Shown: positions 44,028 through 53,807, counted from the stretch's first letter. The stretch is DNA of 64,000 nt from Flagellimonas aquimarina (GCF_003149745.1 NZ_QGEG01000005.1:313-64312); one strand, 5' to 3'. Translations and numbers: made by a program. Notes: a model not told the origin generated them from the sequence alone.

Positions 44028-45533
44028 ATGTCAACACTCAAAAGATTTACATTTCTATTTACTGTAATCTCTTGTTTTTCAGTTTTTTCCCAAGATTCTA
44101 TTGCCGTAAAATCTCAAGTGGCCAATGCCATAGAAGAGCTAAAGGATTTTGTTTCCATCCCTAATGATGCTCTTAATGCTGAAGATATAGATGACAATAT
44201 TTTTTGGTTAAGGAAAAAGTTTGGTGAACGTGGATTTAATACCACAGTGTTGGAAACAGAGAATTTGCCACTTTTTTTTGCGGCCTTGCCCATGGATGAC
44301 TCCAAACCGACCATGCTTATTTATATGCATTTGGACGGCCAATCCGTGGACCCATCAAAATGGAATCAACCCAATCCATATGAAACTGTTCTGAAAAAAC
44401 CCATCGAAAATGGGTATGAAACCATTTCTTTTGATGCTTTAGGTGATGATGTTAACTATGATTGGAGACTATTTGGTCGTTCCACTTCTGATGATAAAGG
44501 GCCCATAGTCATGTTTTTGAATGCCATTGATTTGCTAAAAAAAGAAAACAAAGAGCTTCCTTTTAACATTAAGGTCATTTTGGATGGCGAGGAAGAAAAA
44601 AGCAGTAAACCACTGCCCAAAGCTGTAAAACAATATAGAGAATTACTTGATGCTGATTTTTTGGTCATAAATGATGGTCCCGTTCATCCTTCAGGAGACC
44701 CAACTGTAATCTACGGTTGTCGTGGCATCACCTCATTGACCTTAACCACTTATGGTCCAATAACGCCACAGCATAGTGGGCATTATGGAAATTATGCTCC
44801 AAATCCAGGATTTCAACTTTCTCAATTGTTGGCGAGCATGAAAGACAAGGAAGGTCGTGTAATCATTCCTGGGTATTACAATGGAATTTCCTTGGACGAT
44901 ACTGTTCAGGAGGTTTTAAAAAGTGTGCCTGATAGTGATGCCACCATTGCGGAGAAACTTCAATTTAAATCTGCTGAAAAAGTAGGAGGCTTCTATCAGG
45001 AGGCCCTGCAATATCCATCCTTGAACATTAGAGGGCTAGGTTCTGGCTGGATTGGAAAAAAAGCGCGAACCATAGTCCCCGAAAGTGCAACCGCAGAACT
45101 CGATTTACGTTTGGTGCCAGAAAGTGATGGCACTCGTTTGAAAGGGCTGGTTAAAGACCACATTACCAAACAAGGATATTATGTCTTGGACCACATTCCA
45201 TCCAAAGAAGAGCGTATGGCACATGATAAAATCGTCACAGTGACCGAGGGCAGTGTCACTGACGCTTTCCGCACCAACTTGGACAATTCCTATGGAAAAT
45301 TCTTGGTGGAGGCCCTACAGACAGCTTTCAAAAAAGATGTGGTACGAATTCGAATCATGGGAGGAACCGTTCCCATTGCCCCTTTTATTAACGAATTAAA
45401 GATTCCTGCATTTATTGTTCCTATGGTAAACGCGGACAACAATCAGCATAGCCCCAATGAGAACTTGAAAATTGGACAATTGGATTACGGGATTAGAGCG
45501 TTTTACAGCATCATTTCCACTCCGATAAACTAA
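44028..45533 (+). CDS. Exported M20-family metallopeptidase
   Basis: 501 residues. Signal peptide 1-22 ending CFSVFSQ. M20 metal ligands: His in LIYMHLDGQSVDPS, Asp in RSTSDDKGPIVMFLN, Glu-Glu in LDGEEEKSSKPLP, Asp in FLVINDGPVHPSGDP, and the late His in NADNNQHSPNENLKIG. The inserted dimerisation domain is present. Probably a dipeptidase or aminoacylase acting outside the cytoplasm. It starts 21 bp after trpA with no terminator between, so it may be read with the trp operon. Substrate unknown. Confidence 0.92.
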   Translation: MSTLKRFTFLFTVISCFSVFSQDSIAVKSQVANAIEELKDFVSIPNDALNAEDIDDNIFWLRKKFGERGFNTTVLETENLPLFFAALPMDDSKPTMLIYMHLDGQSVDPSKWNQPNPYETVLKKPIENGYETISFDALGDDVNYDWRLFGRSTSDDKGPIVMFLNAIDLLKKENKELPFNIKVILDGEEEKSSKPLPKAVKQYRELLDADFLVINDGPVHPSGDPTVIYGCRGITSLTLTTYGPITPQHSGHYGNYAPNPGFQLSQLLASMKDKEGRVIIPGYYNGISLDDTVQEVLKSVPDSDATIAEKLQFKSAEKVGGFYQEALQYPSLNIRGLGSGWIGKKARTIVPESATAELDLRLVPESDGTRLKGLVKDHITKQGYYVLDHIPSKEERMAHDKIVTVTEGSVTDAFRTNLDNSYGKFLVEALQTAFKKDVVRIRIMGGTVPIAPFINELKIPAFIVPMVNADNNQHSPNENLKIGQLDYGIRAFYSIISTPIN

Positions 45534-45607
45534 TCGCAAGGCTCTATACTCTAGCTCCGCAAACTGCAGTTTACTTCGATTAACAAAAAACCTGTTCTCC
45601 ATGAAAT

Positions 45608-45629
45608 GGATAAAATCATGATTTTATCC
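45608..45629. repeat. Perfect 22-bp palindrome upstream of a response-regulator gene
   Basis: Half-sites GGATAAAATCA and TGATTTTATCC meet without a spacer. No T-run follows in either direction, so it is a poor terminator. It lies 30 bp before a predicted promoter, which suits an operator. Confidence 0.5.
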
Positions 45630-45658
45630 TGATAAAAAAGTAATACATCCTATTTTTC

Positions 45659-45688
45659 TTTACAATAGTGTAGGCAAAACTAACTTTG
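45659..45688 (+). promoter_or_regulatory. Promoter of the response-regulator gene
   Basis: TTTA (45659-45662), 18-nt spacer, perfect -7 TAACTTTG (45681-45688). The TTG at 45686 is part of this box, which argues for the downstream ATG at 45713 as start. Confidence 0.6.
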
Positions 45689-45712
45689 ATTCAAGTTATT
45701 TACCTACTTATT

Positions 45713-46138
45713 ATGAAATATAGTACCATAGTTATTGATGATTCGTCAATTCAGCGTTTAGCTACATCTGTATTGGTCAAAAATCACCCAAATCTCCACT
45801 TTGTTGGTTCTTATGAAAGTCCATACAAAGGAATAAAAACCATTTATGATCAAAAGGTGGATATTGTTTTTCTTGATGTGTTGATGGAGAACGTAGATGC
45901 TTTTGAGCTACTTGACAACATTGAAATAAATTCGGCCATTGTTTTGAACTCCACCTGGGAAAATTTTGCTGAGAGGGCTTTTGATTATGGGATAAATGAT
46001 TTTTTAATGAAACCCATGCCCAAAAGGAGGTTTGATAAAGCAATAGACAAAATCATCAAGCAAATTGAACAAAAGAAGGTCAAACAAATCAAAGTCTTTC
46101 CTTTTTCAGAGTTGTTATCCAATTTTGACCTTAACTAA
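45713..46138 (+). CDS. Receiver-domain response regulator without obvious output domain
   Basis: 141 residues from ATG 45713. REC fold: STIVIDDSSIQRLATSVLV (acidic pair), phospho-Asp in VDIVFLDVLMENVDAFELL, Ser/Thr in IVLNSTWENFAERAFDYG, and Lys in DFLMKPMPKRRFDKAIDKI. A short basic tail replaces a LytTR or helix-turn-helix domain. No kinase gene adjoins; the closest in this window is at 53.8 kb. Its partner is unknown. Confidence 0.85.
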   Translation: MKYSTIVIDDSSIQRLATSVLVKNHPNLHFVGSYESPYKGIKTIYDQKVDIVFLDVLMENVDAFELLDNIEINSAIVLNSTWENFAERAFDYGINDFLMKPMPKRRFDKAIDKIIKQIEQKKVKQIKVFPFSELLSNFDLN

Positions 46139-46145
46139 GAGGTTC

Positions 46146-46835
46146 CTAAAAAAACTCTTCGTACTGCATCACTCTGAAATCCAGCGTGTTGAAATAAGGA
46201 TTTTTGTTTTTTAAATCTTTATAGGCTTGCAGGCTACCAACTGCTCTATTGGCAGCACCAGAGGGTGCAGTCAACGATACCGTTTTAATCATTCTAGATT
46301 TATTGATTCCTCTCGAAGTGACCGGAAGCATAAACTGATGGATTCTTGGCACTTCTCCAGAAACCACTTCTAATTGCAAGCCATATTCTTTCAATTGTTT
46401 CCTAAAAAAGTATTCAGGGCCATTTTTGCTATTTCCTCCAGTGAACAAAAGTGTATTTATATTGGTATACTTCTGTAGATACTTTACCAGGTTCCGAAGT
46501 TTAGCATTTTGCATTCCCAGATCAGAGGCATCAATTTTACTTCTCTCTGCACTTCCCACAATATCACAAACACCTATTTTTCTTTTCAATAAGAACTTTT
46601 TACGCTGTTCCGCAGCTTCGTCAGTGGTTTCATACTTAAGGTTCAAATTAAAAATCCTGTCCAAAATAGGCCAGAGCATGCCATTTCTGCTACCGTAACA
46701 AAAGTCAACATCATCGTCCTTTAACTCACCGGTAGTGAATCTTGGTGGCGGAAGGGTACCTACAATCAGTTTTGTGGCCTCCGGAAAAAGAAATGGCTCA
46801 TAAGGATGGGTATGAACGAACAGTTTTGAGCTCAA
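46146..46835 (-). CDS. Uracil-DNA-glycosylase-like superfamily protein
   Basis: 229 residues, soluble. The N-terminal KLIVGTLPPPRFTTGELKDD and FCYGSRNGMLWPILDRIFNL resemble the GxxPG and Y-x-N-R-F-W-x-L regions of mismatch-type uracil-DNA glycosylases, and LLKRKIGVCDIVGSAER continues that fold. The usual catalytic Asn is not clear, so the enzyme activity is uncertain. Convergent with the response regulator (7 bp between stops). Confidence 0.6.
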   Translation of the reverse strand: MSSKLFVHTHPYEPFLFPEATKLIVGTLPPPRFTTGELKDDDVDFCYGSRNGMLWPILDRIFNLNLKYETTDEAAEQRKKFLLKRKIGVCDIVGSAERSKIDASDLGMQNAKLRNLVKYLQKYTNINTLLFTGGNSKNGPEYFFRKQLKEYGLQLEVVSGEVPRIHQFMLPVTSRGINKSRMIKTVSLTAPSGAANRAVGSLQAYKDLKNKNPYFNTLDFRVMQYEEFF

Positions 46836-46883
46836 GATTGTAAATTGTTATTAAATCTATTTTCAAACTTAATGGTTTAAACC

Positions 46884-49439
46884 CTAAGCTGAATTTCTAC
46901 TGGCATTAATGTTACCGTATAGTGACCTTGTAACTATTTTTTCGTACAATTCCTTGTATTCGGAATTCTGGGTAATATGGTACAATGCGTTTTGTTGAAT
47001 GACCAACAATGGAAGAACGATCTTTTCTCTAATCTTTACAGATTCTCTTGAGACCGCTTCGTCCTCCATTAAAATCTTATGCCCAGAAATCTCTAAAAGC
47101 ATCTTTTTAGATAGTTGATATTCATCATGGAGTATGTTCCAAAATTCTCCGAACTCTTTATCTTCTCTCATATAACTGGTCAACTCAAAATTGGTCTTGG
47201 CCAATGACATCATACTATTCATCATCAATGCTCTAAAGAACGGGACTTCTTTGAACAGTTTTTTTACTTCTTTCAACCTTCCTTGTTCCCTAAAGGCCTC
47301 AATAGCTGACCCTAATCCAAAATAACCGGGGACATTCTGCTTTAGTTGGCTCCATGATCCTACAAACGAAATCGCCCTTAAATCTGAAAGCTCCAACTGT
47401 TTTTTACTGCCTCTTTTTCCTGGACGACTTCCAATATTAGCTTTGGTATAATACTTTAACGTACTCCTGTTCTCTAAATATGGAATAAACTTTTCATGTT
47501 TTTTTAAGGCATCATACTTGGCAAAACTTAATTCTGACAGCTCTTCTATCAACTTACGTTCCTTGGTCGAAATCACATGCTCTTTGCCAAAAAGGTTATT
47601 GCTCAACCCAGCTGTGAGCAACTGTTCGGCATTATGAATAAACTGCTCTTTGGTACCGTAGGTACTTGTAATGGTCTGGCCCTGTATGGTAAGCTGTATC
47701 TCGTGATTGGCCACATCTTTGGTCTGTGCCGCGTAAAAACGGTGTGTTTTGCCTCCACCCCTGGCCGGTGGTCCTCCCCTGCCATCAAAAAACATGGCCC
47801 TTATACCATTCTTTTTACAGACCTTACTTAGGGTCTCCTTTGTTTTAAGAATAGACCAATTTGCTTTTAGATAGCCACCGTCTTTGGTCCCATCTGAAAA
47901 GCCCAACATGATGGTATGGTCATTTCTCCTACGCTCTAGGTGAGCGCGATAACTAGGGTTATCAAAAAGGGTTTGCATTACTTCTTCAGATGCATCCATC
48001 CCTTTCATCGTTTCAAAAAGTGGCACAATATCGAAGGTAATATCCTTTTCTTCCCAACCACACCATCTAAACAATCCAAAAACAAATAGAACCGCATAAA
48101 TGTCTTCAGAATTGCTGATTATGTACCGATTGCATCCCTCCTCACCATTCTTAGATTGAATCTCTTTTAATTGTTGAATGTTGGTTATGGTATCTTTAAC
48201 TATTTCTTCGTTGTAATCTTTTGGATTTAGCTTTAAATCTTTTTCTAACAGCCATTTTATTAATTCTTTATCACTAAGCTCTTCTATATTCTCTTTAATT
48301 GCCCCGTTCTTTTTTAAGATTGACTCCACCGTCAAATAGTGCTTGCTATGGTCTTGACGAATATCTAAAGTGGCAAAATGTGTTTTAAAAATATGAACTC
48401 TGTCTATTAGGATATTTAGGTCATCTAAATACAATCCGTGATAATCCTCATTTAATGTCTCACGGATTTTAATAAGTGATTCAATTATTTCAGGATAACC
48501 AATAATGAACTTGGCATCAAACATGGCGCGATACAGCTTATTGCTTAGTCCCGTCAAGTCCTGTTGCAAATTTTTAAAAGTCAACTTTTTCCGTAATGCC
48601 TTTAGCTCGTTGTAATAACATTTCATCAGTGTCAACCTAAGTTCGTCTGCCACTTGTCTTGTTATTTCCGCTGTAACGAATGGGTTGCCATCACGATCGC
48701 CTCCTGGCCAAAAACCCAATTTCATTATGTTGTAGTTGGAAAAGTCTTCTGCCCTAATATTACTTTTTACATACTGAAACAATTCACCAATAGCATCATA
48801 ATAAGTGTGCCGTAAAATATAGATGATATTTTTTGCCTCATCCAAAGGTGTGGGCTTCTTTGCGTTTATAAGAGATGTCAATCCCAATTGTTGCAGGGTA
48901 ACATCAATTTCATTGACCTCATCCTCATTGATCAACGACTGCATTTTAGAGATAATGTCCAATACCGCAGGGGTGTAGAATTGGGTAGGATGAGCCGTGA
49001 GCACAATTCTTGCACTGAATGTTGACAATTTCTTGGCTATTTTATCCCAGTTCTTATTTTGATCCACCAACTCAAAATAGTCCTTTATAGAAAGTGAATT
49101 GCTATATTCCTGTAATTTAGAAAATGCGGCGTCCTCAACACTATCATACAGCACAACCTGGCGTTCAACGTATTGAATAATTCTGAACATGAAATCCAAC
49201 CTTTCCCTCTCATCTTTGATTTCCACAAAATTTGTAAAAAAAGTGTCCAAAATTTCTTGAGGGGTCTTCCCATCTTTTAAACCTTTTTCGCATTGATCGA
49301 ACAAAAGTGGGACCAACATGATTACATTTTCTATATGTCGATATGGTAATGTTAAAAATAGGCTGTTATAAATATTGAATTTATTGGTTACCGATTTTTT
49401 AAACTCCTCTAAACGCTTTGCTTGTTGTACTGAATTCAT
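46884..49439 (-). CDS. ppc: Phosphoenolpyruvate carboxylase
   Basis: 851 residues. Adds bicarbonate to PEP to give oxaloacetate (anaplerosis). Catalytic His in VLTAHPTQFYTPAVLD, GFWPGGDRDGNPFVTAEI, MLGFSDGTKDGGYLKANWSI, FFDGRGGPPARGGGKTHRFY, and RAISFVGSWSQLKQNVPGYF; the tail ends SRNSA where the usual C-terminal Gly of many PEPCs is replaced. It stands alone with a 151-bp gap upstream. No clear promoter with both elements was seen. Confidence 0.95.
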   Translation of the reverse strand: MNSVQQAKRLEEFKKSVTNKFNIYNSLFLTLPYRHIENVIMLVPLLFDQCEKGLKDGKTPQEILDTFFTNFVEIKDERERLDFMFRIIQYVERQVVLYDSVEDAAFSKLQEYSNSLSIKDYFELVDQNKNWDKIAKKLSTFSARIVLTAHPTQFYTPAVLDIISKMQSLINEDEVNEIDVTLQQLGLTSLINAKKPTPLDEAKNIIYILRHTYYDAIGELFQYVKSNIRAEDFSNYNIMKLGFWPGGDRDGNPFVTAEITRQVADELRLTLMKCYYNELKALRKKLTFKNLQQDLTGLSNKLYRAMFDAKFIIGYPEIIESLIKIRETLNEDYHGLYLDDLNILIDRVHIFKTHFATLDIRQDHSKHYLTVESILKKNGAIKENIEELSDKELIKWLLEKDLKLNPKDYNEEIVKDTITNIQQLKEIQSKNGEEGCNRYIISNSEDIYAVLFVFGLFRWCGWEEKDITFDIVPLFETMKGMDASEEVMQTLFDNPSYRAHLERRRNDHTIMLGFSDGTKDGGYLKANWSILKTKETLSKVCKKNGIRAMFFDGRGGPPARGGGKTHRFYAAQTKDVANHEIQLTIQGQTITSTYGTKEQFIHNAEQLLTAGLSNNLFGKEHVISTKERKLIEELSELSFAKYDALKKHEKFIPYLENRSTLKYYTKANIGSRPGKRGSKKQLELSDLRAISFVGSWSQLKQNVPGYFGLGSAIEAFREQGRLKEVKKLFKEVPFFRALMMNSMMSLAKTNFELTSYMREDKEFGEFWNILHDEYQLSKKMLLEISGHKILMEDEAVSRESVKIREKIVLPLLVIQQNALYHITQNSEYKELYEKIVTRSLYGNINASRNSA

Positions 49440-49590
49440 CGGTGAAATGTATTTCTAGATTAATTTTAAAGAATCAAAGATGGTGATAAAAGTCAAAATT
49501 AGCGGCCTATTTTATTTACATCACAATTTAAAGCGTGACAAGGCATAAACCTAACATCTTTGCAAAAAAAATGGGTGCAAACAGTAGAAA

Positions 49591-50352
49591 TTACCTGATA
49601 AAAACAGGTTGATTTTCTTTTAGGGTATGTTCAGCACTAAACACATAATTGTCATAATCAAAACCTTTGACGTCCTCCAAAGTCTGTGCATTGGTATCCA
49701 AAATATAACGGACCATTGAACCACGTGCCTTTTTGGCAAAAAAACTAATAACTTTTAGCTTGTCATTTTTCCAGTCCTTAAATATTGGTGTGATTACTGG
49801 TACTTTAAGCTTTTTCTCGTCTATCGCCCCAAAATATTCGTTGCTAGCCAAGTTGATAAATAGCTCCCCATCTTCCAATTCAGAATTTAAATGTTCCGTT
49901 AATTGTTTGCGCCAAAACTCATAAAGGTTCTTTTTACGTGCCACTTTTAATTGAGTTCCCATTTCCAGACGATAAGGCTGTATCAAATCAAAAGGTTTTA
50001 AAATTCCATAAAGCCCAGATAAAATACGAAGCGTATCTTGAAGTTTATCCAACTTGTTCTCTGGAATGGTATGGGCATCCAACCCCTGGTATACGTCTCC
50101 ATTAAATGAAAATACTGCAGGCCTTGAATTTTCTGTGGTGAATGGAGTTGAAAATTGTTGGTTTCTTTGCCAATTAAGCTCAGCCAAATTATCTGATATT
50201 GACATAAGCTTGGACAATGCCTTTGGCTTTTTCTTGGCCAATACAGCGTTCAACTTTTTAGACTGCTCCAAAAATTCGGGTTGGCTGTATTTTGATGTAG
50301 GCAAGGTCGTTTCAAAATCTAACGACTTAGCTGGAGAAATAACAATTTTCAT
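49591..50352 (-). CDS. yaaA: YaaA-family peroxide stress protein
   Basis: 253 residues. It begins [20 protein letters not shown], with [56 protein letters not shown] and [20 protein letters not shown], the full UPF0246 pattern. E. coli YaaA limits intracellular iron and DNA damage during peroxide stress. Stands alone between ppc and rluD. Confidence 0.94.
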   Translation of the reverse strand: MKIVISPAKSLDFETTLPTSKYSQPEFLEQSKKLNAVLAKKKPKALSKLMSISDNLAELNWQRNQQFSTPFTTENSRPAVFSFNGDVYQGLDAHTIPENKLDKLQDTLRILSGLYGILKPFDLIQPYRLEMGTQLKVARKKNLYEFWRKQLTEHLNSELEDGELFINLASNEYFGAIDEKKLKVPVITPIFKDWKNDKLKVISFFAKKARGSMVRYILDTNAQTLEDVKGFDYDNYVFSAEHTLKENQPVFIR

Positions 50353-50440
50353 GAAAACTAATTTTAAGTAAAAATATGGAGAAAAAGCATTTTTATGTTA
50401 TTTGTGCAACAGGTGTTTTCAATCCTTCAATTGAGGAAAA

Positions 50441-51469
50441 CTATTGTTCACTTTGCTTTGTATAATTTCTCCATTTTTCAATACAATTTACCATATCCTC
50501 TGGCAGTTCAGTGTTAAATCGCATAAATTCTCCGGTTTTAGGGTGTTCAAAACCCAAGGTTTTGGCATGAAGTGCTTGTCTGGGTAATATTTTAAAGGCG
50601 TTTTCCACAAATTGCTTGTACTTGGTAAAAGTGGTTCCCTTTAAAATTTTGTTTCCTCCATACCTTTCGTCATTAAACAATGTGTGTCCTATATACTTCA
50701 TATGAACACGAATCTGGTGGGTCCTTCCGGTTTCCAATTGGCAAGAAACCAAGGTGACATAACCTAATCGTTCAACTACTTTGTAATGTGTAACAGCTTC
50801 TTTTCCTTGGTCTCCATCTGGAAAAACCATCATTTGCAGTCTATTTTTAGGGTTTCTGGCTATATGCCCCTCAACGGTTCCCTCATCTTCCTTTAAATTG
50901 CCCCAAACCAATGCCAAATACTCCCGTTCACTACTTTTCTCAAAAAATTGTTTGGCCAAATGAGTCATGGCAGTTTCTGTTTTGGCTATTACCAGAAGAC
51001 CAGAGGTATCTTTATCTATACGATGCACCAATCCTGGTCGTTCAGAACTGTTCTTGGGCAAATTATCAAAATGGTGGACCAAGGCATTGATTAGAGTTCC
51101 TGAATAGTTACCATGACCGGGATGCACAACCATTCCTGCGGGTTTGTTCACCACAAGAAGTGTTTCATCCTCATAAACTATTTCCAATGGAATATCCTCT
51201 GGAGTAAGCAAAAACTCATAGGGAGGGTGTTCGAATAGCACTTTTACCTCGTCCCCAGCTTTAACCTTATAGTTTTGTTTTACTATACTATCATTCACCC
51301 AAATATGTCCCTGTTTGGCTGCCTGTTGAATCTTGTTTCGGGTAGCGTTCTCTATAAAATTCATTAGAAATTTGTCTACCCTCAAAGGTTCTTGTCCTTT
51401 GGATGCTACAAATTTATGGTGCTCAAAAAGTTCATCTTGCGAGGGCTCTGTATTTTCTGAAGTATCCAT
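50441..51469 (-). CDS. rluD: Ribosomal large subunit pseudouridine synthase, RluD type
   Basis: 342 residues. S4 RNA-binding domain at about 28-95 (LRVDKFLMNFIENATRNKIQ), catalytic Asp in LVHRIDKDTSGLLVIAKT, and QLETGRTHQIRVHMKYIGH with the helix LPRQALHAKTLGFEHPKTGE. Modifies 23S rRNA uridines. 2 bp from the PASTA gene; the two face ddl divergently, a conserved Bacteroidota arrangement. Confidence 0.94.
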   Translation of the reverse strand: MDTSENTEPSQDELFEHHKFVASKGQEPLRVDKFLMNFIENATRNKIQQAAKQGHIWVNDSIVKQNYKVKAGDEVKVLFEHPPYEFLLTPEDIPLEIVYEDETLLVVNKPAGMVVHPGHGNYSGTLINALVHHFDNLPKNSSERPGLVHRIDKDTSGLLVIAKTETAMTHLAKQFFEKSSEREYLALVWGNLKEDEGTVEGHIARNPKNRLQMMVFPDGDQGKEAVTHYKVVERLGYVTLVSCQLETGRTHQIRVHMKYIGHTLFNDERYGGNKILKGTTFTKYKQFVENAFKILPRQALHAKTLGFEHPKTGEFMRFNTELPEDMVNCIEKWRNYTKQSEQ

Positions 51470-51471
51470 AG

Positions 51472-52059
51472 TTATTGGGAATCTGCCTGTACGCGAGCAC
51501 TCCCTGTAATTGTTCCATTACCACAAATCAACTCTATCTTAGACGTTTTGGGCAGCTTATCACCAGGTTTTAAATACTTTCCCTTATACTTCATTCTATA
51601 GACCATATCTTTCCCCAACTCATCTATATAGGTAACTCGCTGGACATCTAACCCTACCGCTCTTAGCATAGATGCCGCATTGCGTTGGGTAACTTGTATA
51701 ATATCCGGAACAGTCACCTTTTTATAGCCTGAAGGGTTTACGGTGAAATATATTTTTCTATTGGATTTTACCTTGTTTCCAGCTGGCGGTTCTTGATCTA
51801 AAATTGAAAATCTAGGATAATCTGGGTTATAATTGGATGAATCCAAAACCTGATAACGAAGCCCTGCATTTTCCACTGCATCCCTCATTTCCATTACTGA
51901 CATTTTTGAAAAATCTGGCACTTCCACAAACTCTCCATGATTTGTAGAACCTTTTAACCATTGCAACACCAAAAAGCAAAAGAGTACAACAGCAACCAAG
52001 GCCAAACCAATTTGGATTAGGAAAATCTTACTTTTTAAAAAACTTAAAAAATGTTTCAT
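51472..52059 (-). CDS. PASTA-domain membrane protein
   Basis: 195 residues. One N-terminal membrane helix (about 13-34, IFLIQIGLALVAVVLFCFLV) followed by two to three PASTA repeats (EVPDFSKMSVMEMRDAVENA; SGYKKVTVPDIIQVTQRNAA). PASTA domains bind peptidoglycan or beta-lactams; no kinase domain is attached. Near ddl, so a cell-wall role is reasonable. A perfect -7 element TATATTTG is at 52078-52085 on the minus strand. Confidence 0.9.
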   Translation of the reverse strand: MKHFLSFLKSKIFLIQIGLALVAVVLFCFLVLQWLKGSTNHGEFVEVPDFSKMSVMEMRDAVENAGLRYQVLDSSNYNPDYPRFSILDQEPPAGNKVKSNRKIYFTVNPSGYKKVTVPDIIQVTQRNAASMLRAVGLDVQRVTYIDELGKDMVYRMKYKGKYLKPGDKLPKTSKIELICGNGTITGSARVQADSQ

Positions 52060-52137
52060 GCATATGCCTTATCTGAACAAATATAGGAAAGCCAGTCCTT
52101 TTTTCTTTACTTTGACATAGTGATATTCGATAAGCTG

Positions 52138-53112
52138 ATGAAAAAAAACATTGCCATCATTATGGGTGGTTACTCCAGTGAATATGAAATTTCTATTAAA
52201 AGCGGTAACGTGGTACATCAATATTTGGATAAAACTATCTATGCTCCATACCGTATTATCATCACGGACAAAAAATGGGTTTACTTAGATGAAGATAATA
52301 TAGAAACCCCAGTGAATAAATCCAATTTTAGTATAAAAGTTGAGGGTGAAGCAATCCATTTTGACTGTATTTTTAATGCAATCCACGGAACTCCTGGTGA
52401 AGATGGATTATTGCAAGCTTATTTTGAATTGTTGCAAATACCCCAAACATCCTGTGGCCATTATCAAGCTGCTCTTACCTTTAACAAGCGCGATTTACTA
52501 AGCGCTCTTAAGCCATATGGAATACTTTGTGCCCAGTCTTTCTATTTAAATTTGGGAGATCCAATTAATGCAGACACCATTGTAGACAAAGTAGGTCTTC
52601 CTTGTTTTGTAAAAGCCAATAGGGCCGGTAGCAGTTTCGGTATATCTAAGGTCTACGAAAAAAAGAATCTAAACAAGGCCATATCAAATGCATTTAAGGA
52701 GGACAATGAGGTCATAATTGAATCTTTTTTGGATGGAACAGAAGTATCTGTGGGGGTAATTACATATAAAAATCAAATCAAGGTACTCCCCATAACCGAA
52801 ATAGTCTCAGAAAACGATTTTTTTGATTATGAGGCAAAATATCAAGGAAAATCACAAGAAATTACACCAGCAAGAATTTCCAAAGAACAAGAGGAACGCG
52901 TTGTAAAATGGGCAGAATATATTTATAAGACACTAGGATTAAAGGGTTACACCCGCAGTGAGTTCATTTTTATAAAAGATGAGCCCTATCTACTAGAGGT
53001 AAACACCACACCCGGTCTTACCAAAGAAAGCATCTTACCGCAACAGGCCAAAGCCGCAGGAATATCTTTAAAAGAGCTATTTGGTAGTGCTATAGAAGAA
53101 ACATTACGATAG
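52138..53112 (+). CDS. ddl: D-alanine--D-alanine ligase
   Basis: 324 residues from ATG 52138 (MKKNIAIIMGGYSSEYEISI); a GTG six codons upstream is less likely. ATP-grasp fold: HGTPGEDGLLQAYFELLQIP, PCFVKANRAGSSFGISKVYE, DNEVIIESFLDGTEVSVGVI, YTRSEFIFIKDEPYLLEVNT, TPGLTKESILPQQAKAAGIS. Makes the D-Ala-D-Ala end of the peptidoglycan precursor. Divergent from the PASTA gene and 32 bp before coaD. Confidence 0.96.
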   Translation: MKKNIAIIMGGYSSEYEISIKSGNVVHQYLDKTIYAPYRIIITDKKWVYLDEDNIETPVNKSNFSIKVEGEAIHFDCIFNAIHGTPGEDGLLQAYFELLQIPQTSCGHYQAALTFNKRDLLSALKPYGILCAQSFYLNLGDPINADTIVDKVGLPCFVKANRAGSSFGISKVYEKKNLNKAISNAFKEDNEVIIESFLDGTEVSVGVITYKNQIKVLPITEIVSENDFFDYEAKYQGKSQEITPARISKEQEERVVKWAEYIYKTLGLKGYTRSEFIFIKDEPYLLEVNTTPGLTKESILPQQAKAAGISLKELFGSAIEETLR

Positions 53113-53144
53113 AAAATCTGTATTTTTAAACAAACTTTCCAAAC

Positions 53145-53603
53145 ATGAGACGCGCCATTTTTCCTGGTTCTTTTGACCCACTTACTTTAGGCCATTACGA
53201 TATTATAAAAAGGGGCATTACTTTATTTGATGAACTTGTGATTGCAATTGGCATAAATGCGGATAAGAAATACATGTTCTCTTTGGAAGAAAGAACAGAA
53301 TTCATTGAAAATGCATTTAAGGACGAACCAAAAATTAAGGTTGTAACCTATGAAGGGCTTACGGTCGATTTTTGTAAAAAAATAGATGCCAATTTTATTT
53401 TAAGAGGGTTGAGAAATCCAGGAGATTTTGAGTTTGAAAAGGCCATTGCGCATACCAATAGAAAGCTTTCCGAAATTGAAACGGTATTTTTGCTTACCTC
53501 TTCTGGAAAATCTTATATCAGTTCATCCATTGTAAGAGATGTGATTAGAAATGGTGGAGACTACACTGGCTTGGTCCCAGATACCGTGATAGTTAAGCCA
53601 TAG
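53145..53603 (+). CDS. coaD: Phosphopantetheine adenylyltransferase
   Basis: 152 residues. Nucleotidyltransferase signature AIFPGSFDPLTLGHYDIIKR, FILRGLRNPGDFEFEKAIAH, and the SSGKSYISSSIVRDVIRNGG block. Penultimate step of coenzyme A synthesis. Likely read with ddl. Confidence 0.97.
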   Translation: MRRAIFPGSFDPLTLGHYDIIKRGITLFDELVIAIGINADKKYMFSLEERTEFIENAFKDEPKIKVVTYEGLTVDFCKKIDANFILRGLRNPGDFEFEKAIAHTNRKLSEIETVFLLTSSGKSYISSSIVRDVIRNGGDYTGLVPDTVIVKP

Positions 53604-53681
53604 CAATCATTCACAACATTCTAAATTTTGTAAAAATCTGTGGTAAGTCATAATTCTTTGATCTTCCACCTTTCTAACTTC

Positions 53682-53701
53682 TTGTTTCGTATAAGAAACA
53701 A
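53682..53701. repeat. Inverted repeat TTGTTTC-N6-GAAACAA
   Basis: Perfect 7-bp arms at 53682-53688 and 53695-53701 in the 204-bp gap between coaD and the histidine kinase. No T-run. It could be an operator or a chance dyad; a smaller AAGAAATTTCTT palindrome lies at 53762-53773. Confidence 0.3.
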
Positions 53702-53807
53702 CAGATTTGCGTTAGTTCACAACAATAAATAAGAGAAAAAGGTTAATACCTATATTTTAGTAAGAAATTTCTTATAAATTAAAGAACCCCCAAATCTCAA
53801 CCTTATT

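Noticed and set aside
45686..45712. Upstream TTG start for the response regulator
   Set aside because: The TTG is part of a perfect -7 promoter box and the REC fold starts at the ATG 45713.
49440..49590. Promoters in the ppc-yaaA gap
   Set aside because: CATCTTTG boxes occur on both strands but lack the leading T and have no properly spaced TTTG; too weak to call.
53762..53773. AAGAAATTTCTT palindrome before the histidine kinase
   Set aside because: Short and AT-rich; expected by chance in this composition.
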